64,000 bases of DNA from Priestia endophytica DSM 13796 (GCF_900115845.1 NZ_FOXX01000002.1:186001-250000), one strand, 5' to 3'. Positions 18,349-27,790 are shown, counted from the first letter of the stretch. Notes: a model not told the origin generated them from the letters alone. Program-made: numbers and translations.

Positions 18349-19269
18349 ATGGATTATTCCACAGAATCCGTATCATTGCCACCACAGAATCCAGAAATTA
18401 AAACAACAGTTTGGCAAGAGTTTTTAACTGTTATTAAAATTGGCATTGTAAATTCAAGTATGCTCACTACATTTACAGGTTTTTGGCTTTCCCTCAAGTT
18501 TAATGAAAAACCTTTTACTGAGCATATAGACCTTGCTTTCTTCACCCTAGTAGGTTCAGCGTTTATTATCGCGGGATCTTGTAGCTTAAATAATTACATT
18601 GATCGAGATATTGATCCTCTTATGAAAAGTAAACAAAAAAGACCAACTGTTACAGGTCGATTTCATCCTTTAACTGTATTACTTATTGGGCTTGGATTGA
18701 CAGCAACAGGACTTTTTATGCTGTTAGCTGCTCATGTTATAGCCGCTCTTATTGGAGTAGTCGGCATTCTTACATACATTTTTTTCTACACCATGTGGTC
18801 GAAACGTCGCTATACAACAAATACAGTCATTGGGAGTATTTCAGGGGCTGTTCCTCCGTTAATAGGGTGGGGAGCTGTTGATCCTACATTAAGTCTTGAA
18901 GCCTGGATTCTCTTTTTGATTTTATTCATTTGGCAGCCTCCCCATTTTTTCGCACTTGCCATTTTGCGAGCTGAAGAGTATAGAGCTGCTAAAGTTCCAA
19001 TGTTACCTGTTGTTTATGGTAATAGACTAACAAAGCGACAAATGATTGTATGGATAACTTGTTTAATTCCGCTACCTTTTTATCTTTATGAGTTAGGCAT
19101 AACATTCGTTGTTATTGCATCTATTTTAACAATAGGTTGGCTCTTAATAGGAGTAAGTTTATATTGGAAATTAAAAACTGAAAAATGGGCTAGAATCATG
19201 TTTGTTTATTCTGTTAACTATGTCACGTTTCTTTTTGTAAGTATGATTTTAGCTAGCTTCTTTACTTAA
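18349..19269 (+). CDS. ctaB: Protoheme IX farnesyltransferase (heme O synthase)
   Basis: The 306-residue UbiA-family prenyltransferase has about nine helices. The Asp-rich motif NNYIDRDID (about 83-91, followed by MKSKQKRPT) binds the farnesyl diphosphate Mg2+, and a second loop has YRAAKVPMLPVVYG (about 211-224). It adds a hydroxyethylfarnesyl group to heme B. ATG 18349 with SD AGGGGGGAGAGG. First gene of the oxidase cluster. Confidence 0.95.
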   Translation: MDYSTESVSLPPQNPEIKTTVWQEFLTVIKIGIVNSSMLTTFTGFWLSLKFNEKPFTEHIDLAFFTLVGSAFIIAGSCSLNNYIDRDIDPLMKSKQKRPTVTGRFHPLTVLLIGLGLTATGLFMLLAAHVIAALIGVVGILTYIFFYTMWSKRRYTTNTVIGSISGAVPPLIGWGAVDPTLSLEAWILFLILFIWQPPHFFALAILRAEEYRAAKVPMLPVVYGNRLTKRQMIVWITCLIPLPFYLYELGITFVVIASILTIGWLLIGVSLYWKLKTEKWARIMFVYSVNYVTFLFVSMILASFFT

Positions 19270-19305
19270 TTTGTTTCTTCTTTACTTTTTATATAGAAGA
19301 ATAGG

Positions 19306-19352
19306 AAGCGTTTTTGTAAAGGTTTAAGATTCTTTTTAAGAAAACGCTTTTA
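19306..19352 (+). promoter_or_regulatory. ctaB-ctaC intercistronic stem-loop
   Basis: AAGCGTTTTT (19306-19315) pairs with AAAACGCTT (19341-19349), with partial pairing inside the loop and a T-rich end. A comparable hairpin separates ctaB from ctaC in B. subtilis and is thought to limit read-through or act in processing. Confidence 0.55.
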
Positions 19353-19395
19353 TCTCGAAAGTTGATTTGAAAATAAAAGAATAGGGGGATAGAAC

Positions 19396-20451
19396 ATGGG
19401 AAAATGGCGCCTATTATCTTTGCTCAGTTTTGTTGTCCTGTTTCTTTCTGGCTGTGGGGAGCCTTTTATATCAACGCTTACCCCAGCTGGTGAAGTAGCA
19501 GACGCGCAGTATGAACTTATGCTTTTAAGCACCGCCATTATGGTTCTAGTCGTTGTAGTTGTGACAGTTATTTTTATCTACGTTATTATTCGTTTCCGAC
19601 GAAAAGGAAGAGAAAGCTATCTTCCAAGACAGGTAGAAGGAAATCATAAGCTAGAAATTTTGTGGACCGTTATTCCGATTTTATTGCTTGTTGTTCTTGC
19701 TGTACCAACTGTTTCTTACACGTTCAAATTAGCGGACACAAGGGAAATGAAGAACGCGAAAGATCCAGAAGATGCGGTGGTTGTAAACGTAAGAGCTAAT
19801 TTATACTGGTGGGAATTTGAGTATAAGAACCAGAAGATTGTTACTTCTCAAGACCTTGTTGTGCCAACAGATGAAAAAGTTTATTTTAATTTGCAAGCTT
19901 CAGATGTAAAGCACTCTTTTTGGATTCCAGCTGTAGGAGGCAAGCTTGATACAAATACAGATGGAACAAACAAGTTTTATTTAGAGTTTGACAGTAAGAG
20001 ATCTAAAGAAGCAGGAAACGTATTTTATGGGAAATGTGCTGAACTTTGTGGGCCTTCACATGCATTGATGGATTTTAAAGTAAAAGCGGTTGATAGAGAA
20101 AGTTTTGATCAATGGGCTAAAGATCTAGCAAATACTAAACCTGAAGTAACAACAGCAGAAGCGAGCGCTGGAGAAGAAGTATTTAAGCAAAACTGTCTAA
20201 GCTGTCACGCGGTTGATGCAGGAGATAAACGACCTGCTGAAGCAAGAACAGCTCCAAACCTGGCGGGCTTTGCAGATCGTGAAAAAATTGCTGGTGTTTT
20301 AGAACACAATGAAGAAAATCTGAAAAAATGGATTGAAAATCCGGAATCAGTCAAGCCAGGAAATAAAATGACAGGAACATATAAAGAATTAACTCCAGAA
20401 CAGGTTGATGAATTAACACAATACTTACAAACATTGAAGCTTAAAGAATAG
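19396..20451 (+). CDS. ctaC: caa3 cytochrome oxidase subunit II with fused cytochrome c
   Basis: The 351-residue protein has a lipoprotein signal (FLSGC, Cys20), two membrane helices (about 45-68 and 85-106), then the extracytoplasmic cupredoxin with the CuA ligands in CAELCGPSHALM (about 214-225). A C-terminal cytochrome c domain follows with CLSCH (about 264-268) and a later methionine, probably in GNKMTGTY. Electrons pass from cytochrome c via CuA to subunit I. The fused heme c defines the caa3 type. Confidence 0.96.
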   Translation: MGKWRLLSLLSFVVLFLSGCGEPFISTLTPAGEVADAQYELMLLSTAIMVLVVVVVTVIFIYVIIRFRRKGRESYLPRQVEGNHKLEILWTVIPILLLVVLAVPTVSYTFKLADTREMKNAKDPEDAVVVNVRANLYWWEFEYKNQKIVTSQDLVVPTDEKVYFNLQASDVKHSFWIPAVGGKLDTNTDGTNKFYLEFDSKRSKEAGNVFYGKCAELCGPSHALMDFKVKAVDRESFDQWAKDLANTKPEVTTAEASAGEEVFKQNCLSCHAVDAGDKRPAEARTAPNLAGFADREKIAGVLEHNEENLKKWIENPESVKPGNKMTGTYKELTPEQVDELTQYLQTLKLKE

Positions 20452-20483
20452 CACAATTCTAAAGTAAAGGAGGATGTTCACGC

Positions 20484-22346
20484 GTGAGTACATTAGCGAA
20501 TACAAAACCTAAGTCTGTTTTATGGGATTACTTAACAACAGTTGACCATAAAAAAATTGCCATTCTTTATTTAGTTGCAGGCGGTTTTTTCTTTATTGTT
20601 GGTGGCATTGAAGCAATGCTTATTCGTATTCAGCTTGCTGTTCCTGAGAATACGTTTGTTGGAGCTGATACGTACAATGAGCTGATGACAATGCACGGAA
20701 CCACGATGATTTTTTTAGCTGCCATGCCACTTATATTTGCCCTTATGAATGCCGTTGTTCCTTTGCAAATTGGAGCGAGAGATGTTGCTTTTCCATTTTT
20801 AAATGCGCTTGGATTTTGGCTGTTTTTAATGGGTGGAATCTTTCTTAATCTTGGCTGGTTTTTAGGTGGAGCTCCTGATGCAGGATGGACGTCTTATGCA
20901 TCTTTATCCTTGTACTCCCCTGGCCATGGTATTGATTTTTATACGCTTGGTTTACAGATTTCTGGGGCAGGAACGCTCATTGGTGGGATTAATTTCTTAG
21001 TAACAATTATTAACATGCGTGCTCCTGGCATGACATATATGAGGATGCCTCTTTTTACATGGACCGTTTTTGTTGCTTCGGCCCTCATTTTATTTGCTTT
21101 TCCACCGCTAACTGTTGGCATTTTCCTTATGATTTTTGATCGCCTTTTTGGTGCTAATTTCTTTGATCCGACTCTTGGTGGAAATACAATTATTTGGGAA
21201 CACCTTTTCTGGATATTTGGTCATCCTGAAGTATATATTCTTATACTTCCTGCATTCGGTGTTTTTTCAGAAGTATTTGCAACATTTTCAAGAAAACGCC
21301 TTTTTGGATATACATCAATGGTATTTGCCATTGTGCTTATTGGATTTTTAGGATTTATGGTATGGGTTCACCATATGTTCACAACAGGACTTGGTCCAAT
21401 TGCAAACGCAATATTTGCTGTTGCAACAATGGCGATTGCTGTACCAACCGGAATTAAAATCTTCAACTGGCTTTTAACGATGTGGGGCGGAAGTATTTCA
21501 TTCACAACACCAATGCTTTATGCTGTTTCCTTTATTCCTTCTTTCGTTTTAGGAGGCGTAACAGGGATTATGCTTGCAGCTGCTCCAGCTGACTACCAAT
21601 ATCACGATACATACTTCGTTGTTGCTCACTTCCATTACGTGATTGTTGGTGGTGTTGTGCTCGGTCTTCTAGCTGGTGTTACCTACTGGTGGCCGAAGAT
21701 GTTTGGAAAAATGCTTGACGAGAAACTTGGGAAAATTACATTCTGGCTATTTTTAATCGGTTTTCACCTTACATTCTTTATTCAGCATTTTGTTGGATTA
21801 ATGGGAATGCCGCGCCGCGTATGGACATTCTTAGATGGGCAAGGATGGAATACAGCAAACTTAATCAGCTCAATTGGTGCTGTGTTTATGGCTGTTGCTG
21901 TGCTTGTTTTAGTGATTAATATTATTAAAACGAGCATGAGCAAACAACAAGCAGATGGCGATGCATGGGGAGATGGGCGAACACTTGAATGGGCTATTCC
22001 ATCTCCACCGCCTGAATACAATTTTAAGCAAACACCTCTTGTTCGTGGTCTTGATCCATTGTGGATTGAGAAGATGGAAGGCAGAAAGGAAATTGTTCCA
22101 GCTGAGCCAGTAGGAGACATTCATATGCCAAATGGCTCTATTTTACCGCTTTTAATGTCCCTTGGACTGTTTATTGCGGCAATTGGATTTCTTTATCGAA
22201 ATGACTATGCTTGGGGAGATCCAATTGGAGCAGGAGGGTTATTTATTACATTCGCTTCTATGTTTCTAAGATCTTGGATTGATGATCATGGCTATCATAT
22301 TCATAAAGAAGAGCTTATAGATGAAGAGGAAAAGGAGGTTAAATAA
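20484..22346 (+). CDS. ctaD: caa3 cytochrome oxidase subunit I
   Basis: The 620-residue heme-copper oxidase core has at least 12 helices. Visible ligands are the heme a His in MTMHGTTMIF, the CuB His and cross-linked Tyr in FGHPEVYILILP, the CuB pair in VHHMFTTG, and the heme a3/a histidines in VVAHFHYV. The C-terminus is hydrophilic. It reduces O2 to water and pumps protons. Start GTG 20484 after SD AAAGGAGGA. Part of ctaCDEF with tight spacing. Confidence 0.97.
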   Translation: MSTLANTKPKSVLWDYLTTVDHKKIAILYLVAGGFFFIVGGIEAMLIRIQLAVPENTFVGADTYNELMTMHGTTMIFLAAMPLIFALMNAVVPLQIGARDVAFPFLNALGFWLFLMGGIFLNLGWFLGGAPDAGWTSYASLSLYSPGHGIDFYTLGLQISGAGTLIGGINFLVTIINMRAPGMTYMRMPLFTWTVFVASALILFAFPPLTVGIFLMIFDRLFGANFFDPTLGGNTIIWEHLFWIFGHPEVYILILPAFGVFSEVFATFSRKRLFGYTSMVFAIVLIGFLGFMVWVHHMFTTGLGPIANAIFAVATMAIAVPTGIKIFNWLLTMWGGSISFTTPMLYAVSFIPSFVLGGVTGIMLAAAPADYQYHDTYFVVAHFHYVIVGGVVLGLLAGVTYWWPKMFGKMLDEKLGKITFWLFLIGFHLTFFIQHFVGLMGMPRRVWTFLDGQGWNTANLISSIGAVFMAVAVLVLVINIIKTSMSKQQADGDAWGDGRTLEWAIPSPPPEYNFKQTPLVRGLDPLWIEKMEGRKEIVPAEPVGDIHMPNGSILPLLMSLGLFIAAIGFLYRNDYAWGDPIGAGGLFITFASMFLRSWIDDHGYHIHKEELIDEEEKEVK

Positions 22347-22970
22347 TTGAGCGCAGAGGAAAAGTTAACAAGAGAAAATTTCCCTGAATCTCCTGAAAAA
22401 GCAACGCTAGAAGGAAAGAACAAGTTTTTAGGATTTTGGCTCTTTCTTGGTGGCGAGACCGTTCTGTTTGCTTCTTTATTTGCGACATACTTGGCTCTAA
22501 AGGACTCCAATGCTGGAGGAGCAACGTCTCAAGATTTATTTGAGCTTCCAATTGTATTTATTGCCACCATGTTGTTATTAACAAGCAGTTTAACAAGTGT
22601 ATACGCGATTTATCATATGAAAAACTTCCAATATCGTAAAATGCAGATTTGGTTTATTATTACAATTTTACTTGGTGCAGGATTTTTAGCACTTGAAATC
22701 TATGAATTCAATCACTATGTACACGAGTTTGAGTTTACATTTAAAAGCAGCGCATTTGGATCTGCTTTTTATACGCTTGTTGGCTTTCATGGAGGGCACG
22801 TTGCGGTTGGGTTAGGCTGGTTTATTACTCTTTTAATCCGCAATGGAAGAAGAGGGCTAAGCTTATACAATGCGCCTAAATTCTATGTTGCAAGTCTTTA
22901 TTGGCATTTTATCGATGTTGTCTGGGTCTTTATTTTCACAGTCGTATATTTAATGGGAATGGTGGGATAA
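22347..22970 (+). CDS. ctaE: caa3 cytochrome oxidase subunit III
   Basis: The 207-residue protein has five membrane helices and the family motifs FLGGETVLFASLFATY and GFHGGHVAVG plus the final YWHFIDVVWVFIF. The TTG start follows immediately on the ctaD stop (22344-22346), with SD AAAAGGAGG inside the ctaD end, so the two are translationally coupled. Confidence 0.96.
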   Translation: MSAEEKLTRENFPESPEKATLEGKNKFLGFWLFLGGETVLFASLFATYLALKDSNAGGATSQDLFELPIVFIATMLLLTSSLTSVYAIYHMKNFQYRKMQIWFIITILLGAGFLALEIYEFNHYVHEFEFTFKSSAFGSAFYTLVGFHGGHVAVGLGWFITLLIRNGRRGLSLYNAPKFYVASLYWHFIDVVWVFIFTVVYLMGMVG

Positions 22971-22973
22971 AAC

Positions 22974-23300
22974 ATGACGACAGAAGAAAAAAATTTAAGA
23001 GGCGATTGGGAATACCGCCTTAAGAAAAATAGGGATGAGATGAGAATGCAAGTTGTCTCTTTTGCCCTTATGCTTTTTTTAACATTAGTCGCTTTTTTTG
23101 CAGTCTCCTACGATAAATACTCCGCTTGGTTTATCGTACCGTTTATTTTATTGCTTGGAGTTGTGCAAGTGGTCTTTCAACTTTACTATTTTATGCATAT
23201 GAGTCATAGAGGTCATGGAACAGCAGCATTCTTTTTGTACTCAGGTGTTTTGGTTGCTTTCTTAACAGTACTGACATTTTTAACGATTGTTTGGATTTGA
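22974..23300 (+). CDS. ctaF: caa3 cytochrome oxidase subunit IV
   Basis: The 108-residue protein has three membrane helices, including LYYFMHMSHRG in the loop that characterises Bacillus subunit IV. It starts 3 nt after ctaE. Confidence 0.93.
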   Translation: MTTEEKNLRGDWEYRLKKNRDEMRMQVVSFALMLFLTLVAFFAVSYDKYSAWFIVPFILLLGVVQVVFQLYYFMHMSHRGHGTAAFFLYSGVLVAFLTVLTFLTIVWI

Positions 23301-23306
23301 AACTAC

Positions 23307-23337
23307 AAAAAGGATCAGCAGTATGCTGATCCTTTTC
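23307..23337 (+). terminator. Terminator after ctaF
   Basis: A 13-bp stem around GGATCAGCA/TGCTGATCC with a 3-nt loop and a short T-run. ctaG follows 30 bp later, so some read-through is likely. Confidence 0.8.
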
Positions 23338-23367
23338 TAACATTTATGCAGAGAAAGGAGAAAGAAC

Positions 23368-24282
23368 ATGTCTAATCTTGATATATTTGGCTTTCGCGCG
23401 CTTTTTAGTCCTTATTTCTTTCTGTTTCTTGTTTTTATTACTCTTCTTTATTTTCTCATAGTCAATAAGGGCTACAGTCGATTTGGGAAAGGGAAAAAAA
23501 CTTCATGGCAAACGAAAATGTTTTTTGTACTAGCAATAGTCACTCTATATATTATTAAAGGAAGTCCTGTTGACCTTCTTAGTCACCTTATTTTTAGTGC
23601 TCATATGACGCAAATGGCTCTTTTATATTTAGTTGTGCCGCCTCTTTTTATTCTTGGTATTCCATCATGGGGATTTGAAGCAGTGCTATTTAATAAGTGG
23701 GTTAAACCGCTCTTTTCATTTGCTATAAAACCGCTTATTTCTCTTATATTATTCAATGGTGCTTTTTCGTTTTATCATCTTCCTCTTATCTTCGATTTTG
23801 TGAAAACAAATGCTTTTATACATGGCAGTGTAACAAGTTTTCTTTTTGTTGCTTCTTTTTGCATGTGGTGGCCTCTTATGAACAAAGTAAATGAAAATGA
23901 CATGTCAGGGATTAAGAAAATAGGTTATATTTTTGCTAATGGGGTTTTACTGACGCCTGCATGCGCGCTTATTATTTTTGCAGATACTCCGCTTTACGAG
24001 ACATATACCTCTCCTGAGGCATGGTTACAGGCAATGTCGCTTTGTGTGCCAGTGGATATGTTAGGTTCATTAAATATATCAGGTCCAGAAATGTTTAACA
24101 CGCTTCCGCCGTTAGAAGATCAGCAGCTTGGTGGGGTTTTGATGAAAATTATTCAAGAAATTGTATATGGTTCTATTTTAGCGTACGTCTTTTTTGGATG
24201 GGCACGAAGAGAGCGAGCAAAAGATGCTATCTCACCGCTTCCCGACGATTTTTCCCCTTCTGAGCATATTGGGAACAAATAG
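23368..24282 (+). CDS. ctaG: Cytochrome c oxidase assembly factor CtaG
   Basis: The 304-residue membrane protein of the caa3_CtaG family has about seven helices. Conserved pieces are HLIFSAHMTQMALLYLVVPPL (residues near 72-92), FSFYHLPLIFD and MCWWPLMN-like (FCMWWPLMN). It is needed to form active caa3 oxidase, probably through CuB insertion. ATG 23368 with SD AAAGGAGAAAG. Confidence 0.93.
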   Translation: MSNLDIFGFRALFSPYFFLFLVFITLLYFLIVNKGYSRFGKGKKTSWQTKMFFVLAIVTLYIIKGSPVDLLSHLIFSAHMTQMALLYLVVPPLFILGIPSWGFEAVLFNKWVKPLFSFAIKPLISLILFNGAFSFYHLPLIFDFVKTNAFIHGSVTSFLFVASFCMWWPLMNKVNENDMSGIKKIGYIFANGVLLTPACALIIFADTPLYETYTSPEAWLQAMSLCVPVDMLGSLNISGPEMFNTLPPLEDQQLGGVLMKIIQEIVYGSILAYVFFGWARRERAKDAISPLPDDFSPSEHIGNK

Positions 24283-24346
24283 AAACGTTTGAAAGTCATT
24301 CTACCTCGCTTTACAATATAAAGGAAAAGCAAAGGGGGAAGAAAAG

Positions 24347-25501
24347 ATGAATGTAGAAAAACTAATAGATGAGAGAGATTTTAAAAAATCAATTGAGCTA
24401 TCTGATTATGCTTTTCAGCGGGGGTTTACAGAGGAAGAAAAAGAACTTCGTCTTCAGAGAATGCAGGAAAACTTGGTGCTCGGCATCAAAAAAGAAGAAG
24501 AACTTGCAGCAAATCTCCAAGTCCTTTCATCAGAAGTATGCATAAATGGGGAATATTATTCGATGGGAGGCATTGCAAGCGTTGGGTCTTATCCAGAACA
24601 TCGCCGGGGAGGACTTGTTACAAAGCTTTTGGAAGCTTCATTTGTGGAGATGAGGAAAATGGGCCAAGTTATTTCTTATCTTCATCCATTTAAAGTAAGT
24701 TTTTATCGCAAATATGGATACGAAATTTTTGCAGACGAAAAACAGTATACAATCGAAAATGTGGATCTTAAACGATTTCAAGAAGGAGAAGGACATATCG
24801 TACGACTTTCTTTTGAAGAAAGTTTGCCAGCGCTTCAGTTTTTATATGAAAAAGTACAGAATCACTATAGCGGAACATTAAACAGAACAGAGAAGTGGTG
24901 GAGAGAGCGGATTTATAAAGAAGGAGATTACTACATAGTATGCAAAAATAAGGATAATCAAGAGGAAGGGTATCTCCGCTATGAAATCAACAACCGTACT
25001 ATGATTGTACATGAGTATGTAAGCATCACCATAGATGCCAAAAAGTCTATATGGAATTTTATTTGTCAACACGATTCAATGGTTGATAAAGTCACAATCA
25101 AAGCAGCAAAGAGTGATATCCTTGCCCACCTTTTGGATAATCCTCGTATTGAACAAAAAATATGGCCGTATTTTATGGCACGAATTATAGATGTTGAAAA
25201 GTTTCTATCTCTTTACAAGCTCAGCACGAAAAGAGAACTCCTTCTGAACGTTCAAGATAGTTCGGCTCCATGGAATGAGGGTACTTATGCTATTTCTGAC
25301 GGAAAAGTGGAGAAATTGAAAGATGGAGGGCAAGGAGGATTAAAGCTTTCTGTTGGTCCTTTGACTGCAATTTTGCTAGGGTATGTAACACCAATAGACC
25401 TTTATTATGGAGGACAGATTCACGGTGATATTTCAGATGTGGAAGCGCTACAAGAAGCAGTAAAAAACGTGAAACCAACTTATTTTCCGGACTTCTTCTA
25501 A
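24347..25501 (+). CDS. Eis-type GNAT acetyltransferase with sterol-carrier-like C-terminus
   Basis: The 384-residue protein follows the Eis plan. An N-terminal GNAT domain has VGSYPEHRRGGLVTKLL (about 79-95, the acetyl-CoA loop) and SYLHPFKVSFYRKYGYEIF. A second degenerate GNAT region comes next, then a C-terminal SCP2-like domain (from about 285) with GGLKLSVGPLTAILLGY. It ends ...PDFF; the C-terminal carboxylate of Eis enzymes is catalytic. Eis enzymes acetylate amines such as aminoglycosides or lysines; the natural substrate here is unknown. It lies between ctaG and ylbA, where B. subtilis has no such gene. Confidence 0.82.
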   Translation: MNVEKLIDERDFKKSIELSDYAFQRGFTEEEKELRLQRMQENLVLGIKKEEELAANLQVLSSEVCINGEYYSMGGIASVGSYPEHRRGGLVTKLLEASFVEMRKMGQVISYLHPFKVSFYRKYGYEIFADEKQYTIENVDLKRFQEGEGHIVRLSFEESLPALQFLYEKVQNHYSGTLNRTEKWWRERIYKEGDYYIVCKNKDNQEEGYLRYEINNRTMIVHEYVSITIDAKKSIWNFICQHDSMVDKVTIKAAKSDILAHLLDNPRIEQKIWPYFMARIIDVEKFLSLYKLSTKRELLLNVQDSSAPWNEGTYAISDGKVEKLKDGGQGGLKLSVGPLTAILLGYVTPIDLYYGGQIHGDISDVEALQEAVKNVKPTYFPDFF

Positions 25502-25504
25502 AAT

Positions 25505-25542
25505 AAAAAAGACGAAAGAGTTTAAACTCTTTCGTCTTTTTT
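25505..25542. terminator. Bidirectional terminator, Eis-like gene / ylbA
   Basis: The near-perfect palindrome AAGACGAAAGAGTTTAAACTCTTTCGTCTT is flanked by A-run and T-run between the convergent genes. Confidence 0.9.
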
Positions 25543-25902
25543 ACTTTGTTGTAAACTTCCAAGTTCGCCTTCAATATCAAGAAGCAGTGATTCGCATTGT
25601 TCGACAAGATGAGCAGGAAATGTTTCGCCTTCACCGTATTCCACTCCGTGTGGATAATAATGTTTACCAAGAAGAGGAGTTAAAAGTTGTAAAGTTGCTT
25701 TATGTGCCCCTACATCGCCTTCAATCACAAAAGCTTGGACGCGCAAGTAGTACGTATCAGATTGAATCTCAAATTTTCGATCGTATGTAACACGTTCATA
25801 ATCCCAGCCCTCTGCTCGAATAAGACCGTGCTTTTCCATGATGTAATCAAGGCGATCAAGTGGAGCGGTTAGACCATCGAAATCAACTTGTTCAAAACGC
25901 AA
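25522..25902 (-). CDS. ylbA: YugN-family protein, probably YlbA
   Basis: The 126-residue soluble protein has the YugN-like pattern: FDGLTAPLDRLDYIMEKHGL at the N-terminus, YYLRVQAFVIEGDVG in the middle and YYPHGVEYGE. The function is unknown. TTG start at 25902 with SD AAAAGGAGTG. Its order with ctaG and ylbB matches B. subtilis ylbA. Confidence 0.75.
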   Translation of the reverse strand: MRFEQVDFDGLTAPLDRLDYIMEKHGLIRAEGWDYERVTYDRKFEIQSDTYYLRVQAFVIEGDVGAHKATLQLLTPLLGKHYYPHGVEYGEGETFPAHLVEQCESLLLDIEGELGSLQQSKKDERV

Positions 25903-26121
25903 AAGACTTCACTCCTTTTTATCAAACATATTCTTTTCTTAATCATAGTATGTATGGAAAAAACTTTCAATGAAAACGTTCTCTTTATAGATATTTTTTT
26001 CAAAAAAACAGCGTACATAAGGTGAAAGATTTAACTCATACTAACTACGGGAAGAGGTTCCTCATAGTTTTGGAAAGCTTGGAATTTTCCTAAAAAACAA
26101 CGAGAAGCGAGGAGAAAACGA

Positions 26122-26544
26122 ATGGAAACTGTACGCGATATTATGAGTCATCATACGGACTGCTGTACAACTCAGGATAATATCTATGAGGTAGCTGTAA
26201 AGATGAAAGAACTAAATGTTGGAGCTATCCCTATTCTTGACGGAAATAATCTTGTAGGGTTAATTACAGACCGTGACTTAGCAATTCGTGCGATAGCTGA
26301 AAAAAGACCAAATTCTTCTCAAGTTACAGATGTCATGAGTCCTAATTTAGTAACAGTAACACCAAACGATTCATTAGAAAAAGCAGTTTCTTTGATGGCA
26401 GAGCATCAAGTTCGTCGTCTACCTGTTGTCGATAACAACAAGCTTGCAGGAATTGTTTCATTAGGAGACATAGCATTAAATCAGTACTCAAACGAAAAAG
26501 CAGGTTTAGCGCTTGTGGAAATTTCGAAAGAACTAAACTTTTAA
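26122..26544 (+). CDS. ylbB: Tandem CBS-domain protein YlbB
   Basis: The 140-residue protein consists of two CBS motifs (about 8-55 and 73-120), each with the GAIPI/V..VGLITDRDLA- or RRLPVVD..LAGIVSLGDIA-type signature. Stand-alone CBS pairs bind adenine nucleotides or similar ligands and sense energy state. ATG 26122. A weak cre-like sequence (TGAAAACGTTCTCT at 25971-25984) lies about 140 bp upstream. Confidence 0.88.
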   Translation: METVRDIMSHHTDCCTTQDNIYEVAVKMKELNVGAIPILDGNNLVGLITDRDLAIRAIAEKRPNSSQVTDVMSPNLVTVTPNDSLEKAVSLMAEHQVRRLPVVDNNKLAGIVSLGDIALNQYSNEKAGLALVEISKELNF

Positions 26545-26558
26545 GAAGCCGAACTAGT

Positions 26559-26590
26559 GAGCGACAGAGAATATCTGTCGCTCTTATTTT
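26559..26590 (+). terminator. Terminator of ylbB
   Basis: The stem GAGCGACAGA/TCTGTCGCTC is followed by TTATTTT. Confidence 0.8.
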
Positions 26591-26761
26591 GTAACCCGTT
26601 TTCAAAAAGCTAAGAAGGTTATAATAAGAAATATTCACTGTTTTAAAAGGGAGAATAAAAGCAAAAAACATAAAAAGAATGTATGATACATAATAAGAGC
26701 GAAAATAATAAGCTGTTGAACATACATGATATATTAGTGTAGACAGAGAGAAGGTGGAAAG

Positions 26762-27790
26762 TTGAGAAAGATATTGTTTGTAATTGCGGTTATCGCTATT
26801 TTTTATGCGATAAGCAGCATACCTTTTAAATTCAACGATGAGGAAAAAAATCAGCAGAAGGAAGAAGCAACATTTAGTGACCAAAAAGAAGAAGCATCAA
26901 TAAGTAAAGAGTCTATTTTATCTTTAATTGGTAAAAATAAAGATGATGTTTCGGAACGCTTTGGTAAACCAGACCGAATCGATGAATCACAATATGGTTA
27001 TAAATGGTGGATCTATCGTTCTTCGCCTTCTTCATATATGCAAATTGGTGTGGAAAAAGATAAAGTTGTTATGGTATATACAATTGGTGATAACGTCGAT
27101 GTAGAGCCTTATTCCATTAATGAAACGAGACAGGAAGTGATGAAAGATACACCTGTTTCTCCACAAGTTCAATTCAACTATAAGGGAAATATGTATCAAT
27201 TTGAAATGTCTGAAGCAGATATGCAGATGAAACCTCTTATTCAATACGAGGACGTATTTGTACAGCTTTATTTTGATCAATATACAAACAAAATATCAAG
27301 TATAAGAGCAATGGATGCTAAGACCTTGATCGAACAGCGTCCTTATGAGCTCACATATCGAGGAGAGCTTATAAGTGCAGAAAAACCTTCTAAAGAGATT
27401 CAAGAAGAGATTCAGCATGGAAATGAACAACAAATTTTTGATATTACAAACGTGATTCGGGTTAGGCATGGCCTAAATGAGTTAGGATGGAGTGAAGGAG
27501 CTGCTAAAGTAGCATATGGACACAGTACAGATATGAAAGAGAATAATTACTTTGATCACGTTTCTCCAACGTTTGGAAAATTAGCTGATCGCCTAGAAAA
27601 AGGAGGCGTATCCTATGATACAGCAGGAGAAAATATTGCTGCCGAGTATCAGGATGGCATTGCAGCTGTTGAAGGTTGGCTTAATAGCGAAGGGCACAGG
27701 AAAGCTATGTTAAATCCAGATTTTGATAAGCTTGGAGTCGGTGTTAATGAACAATATTACACACAAAATTTCATTGCTGAAAGAAATTAG
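26762..27790 (+). CDS. ylbC: Secreted or membrane-anchored CAP-domain protein YlbC
   Basis: The 342-residue protein has an N-terminal hydrophobic segment (residues 4-20), a CAP-associated N-terminal module (GKNKDDVSERFGKPDRID near 52-69), and a C-terminal CAP/SCP domain (about 215-342). That domain has NVIRVRHGLNELGWS, YGHSTDM, YFDHVSP and AGENIAAEY. In Bacillus these are extracytoplasmic and their activity is unproven. TTG start at 26762 with SD GAAGGTGG. It should be followed by ylbD-ylbE in the B. subtilis order, but ypjB follows after 56 bp. Confidence 0.88.
   Translation: MRKILFVIAVIAIFYAISSIPFKFNDEEKNQQKEEATFSDQKEEASISKESILSLIGKNKDDVSERFGKPDRIDESQYGYKWWIYRSSPSSYMQIGVEKDKVVMVYTIGDNVDVEPYSINETRQEVMKDTPVSPQVQFNYKGNMYQFEMSEADMQMKPLIQYEDVFVQLYFDQYTNKISSIRAMDAKTLIEQRPYELTYRGELISAEKPSKEIQEEIQHGNEQQIFDITNVIRVRHGLNELGWSEGAAKVAYGHSTDMKENNYFDHVSPTFGKLADRLEKGGVSYDTAGENIAAEYQDGIAAVEGWLNSEGHRKAMLNPDFDKLGVGVNEQYYTQNFIAERN

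Noticed and set aside
25971-25984. cre site upstream of ylbB
   Set aside because: Matches the core but misses the last two conserved positions and lies about 140 bp upstream; too weak for a separate call.
26342-26884. 180-codon frame antisense to ylbB and the ylbC start
   Set aside because: It spans two well-supported genes and a terminator on the other strand; composition is that of reversed coding sequence.
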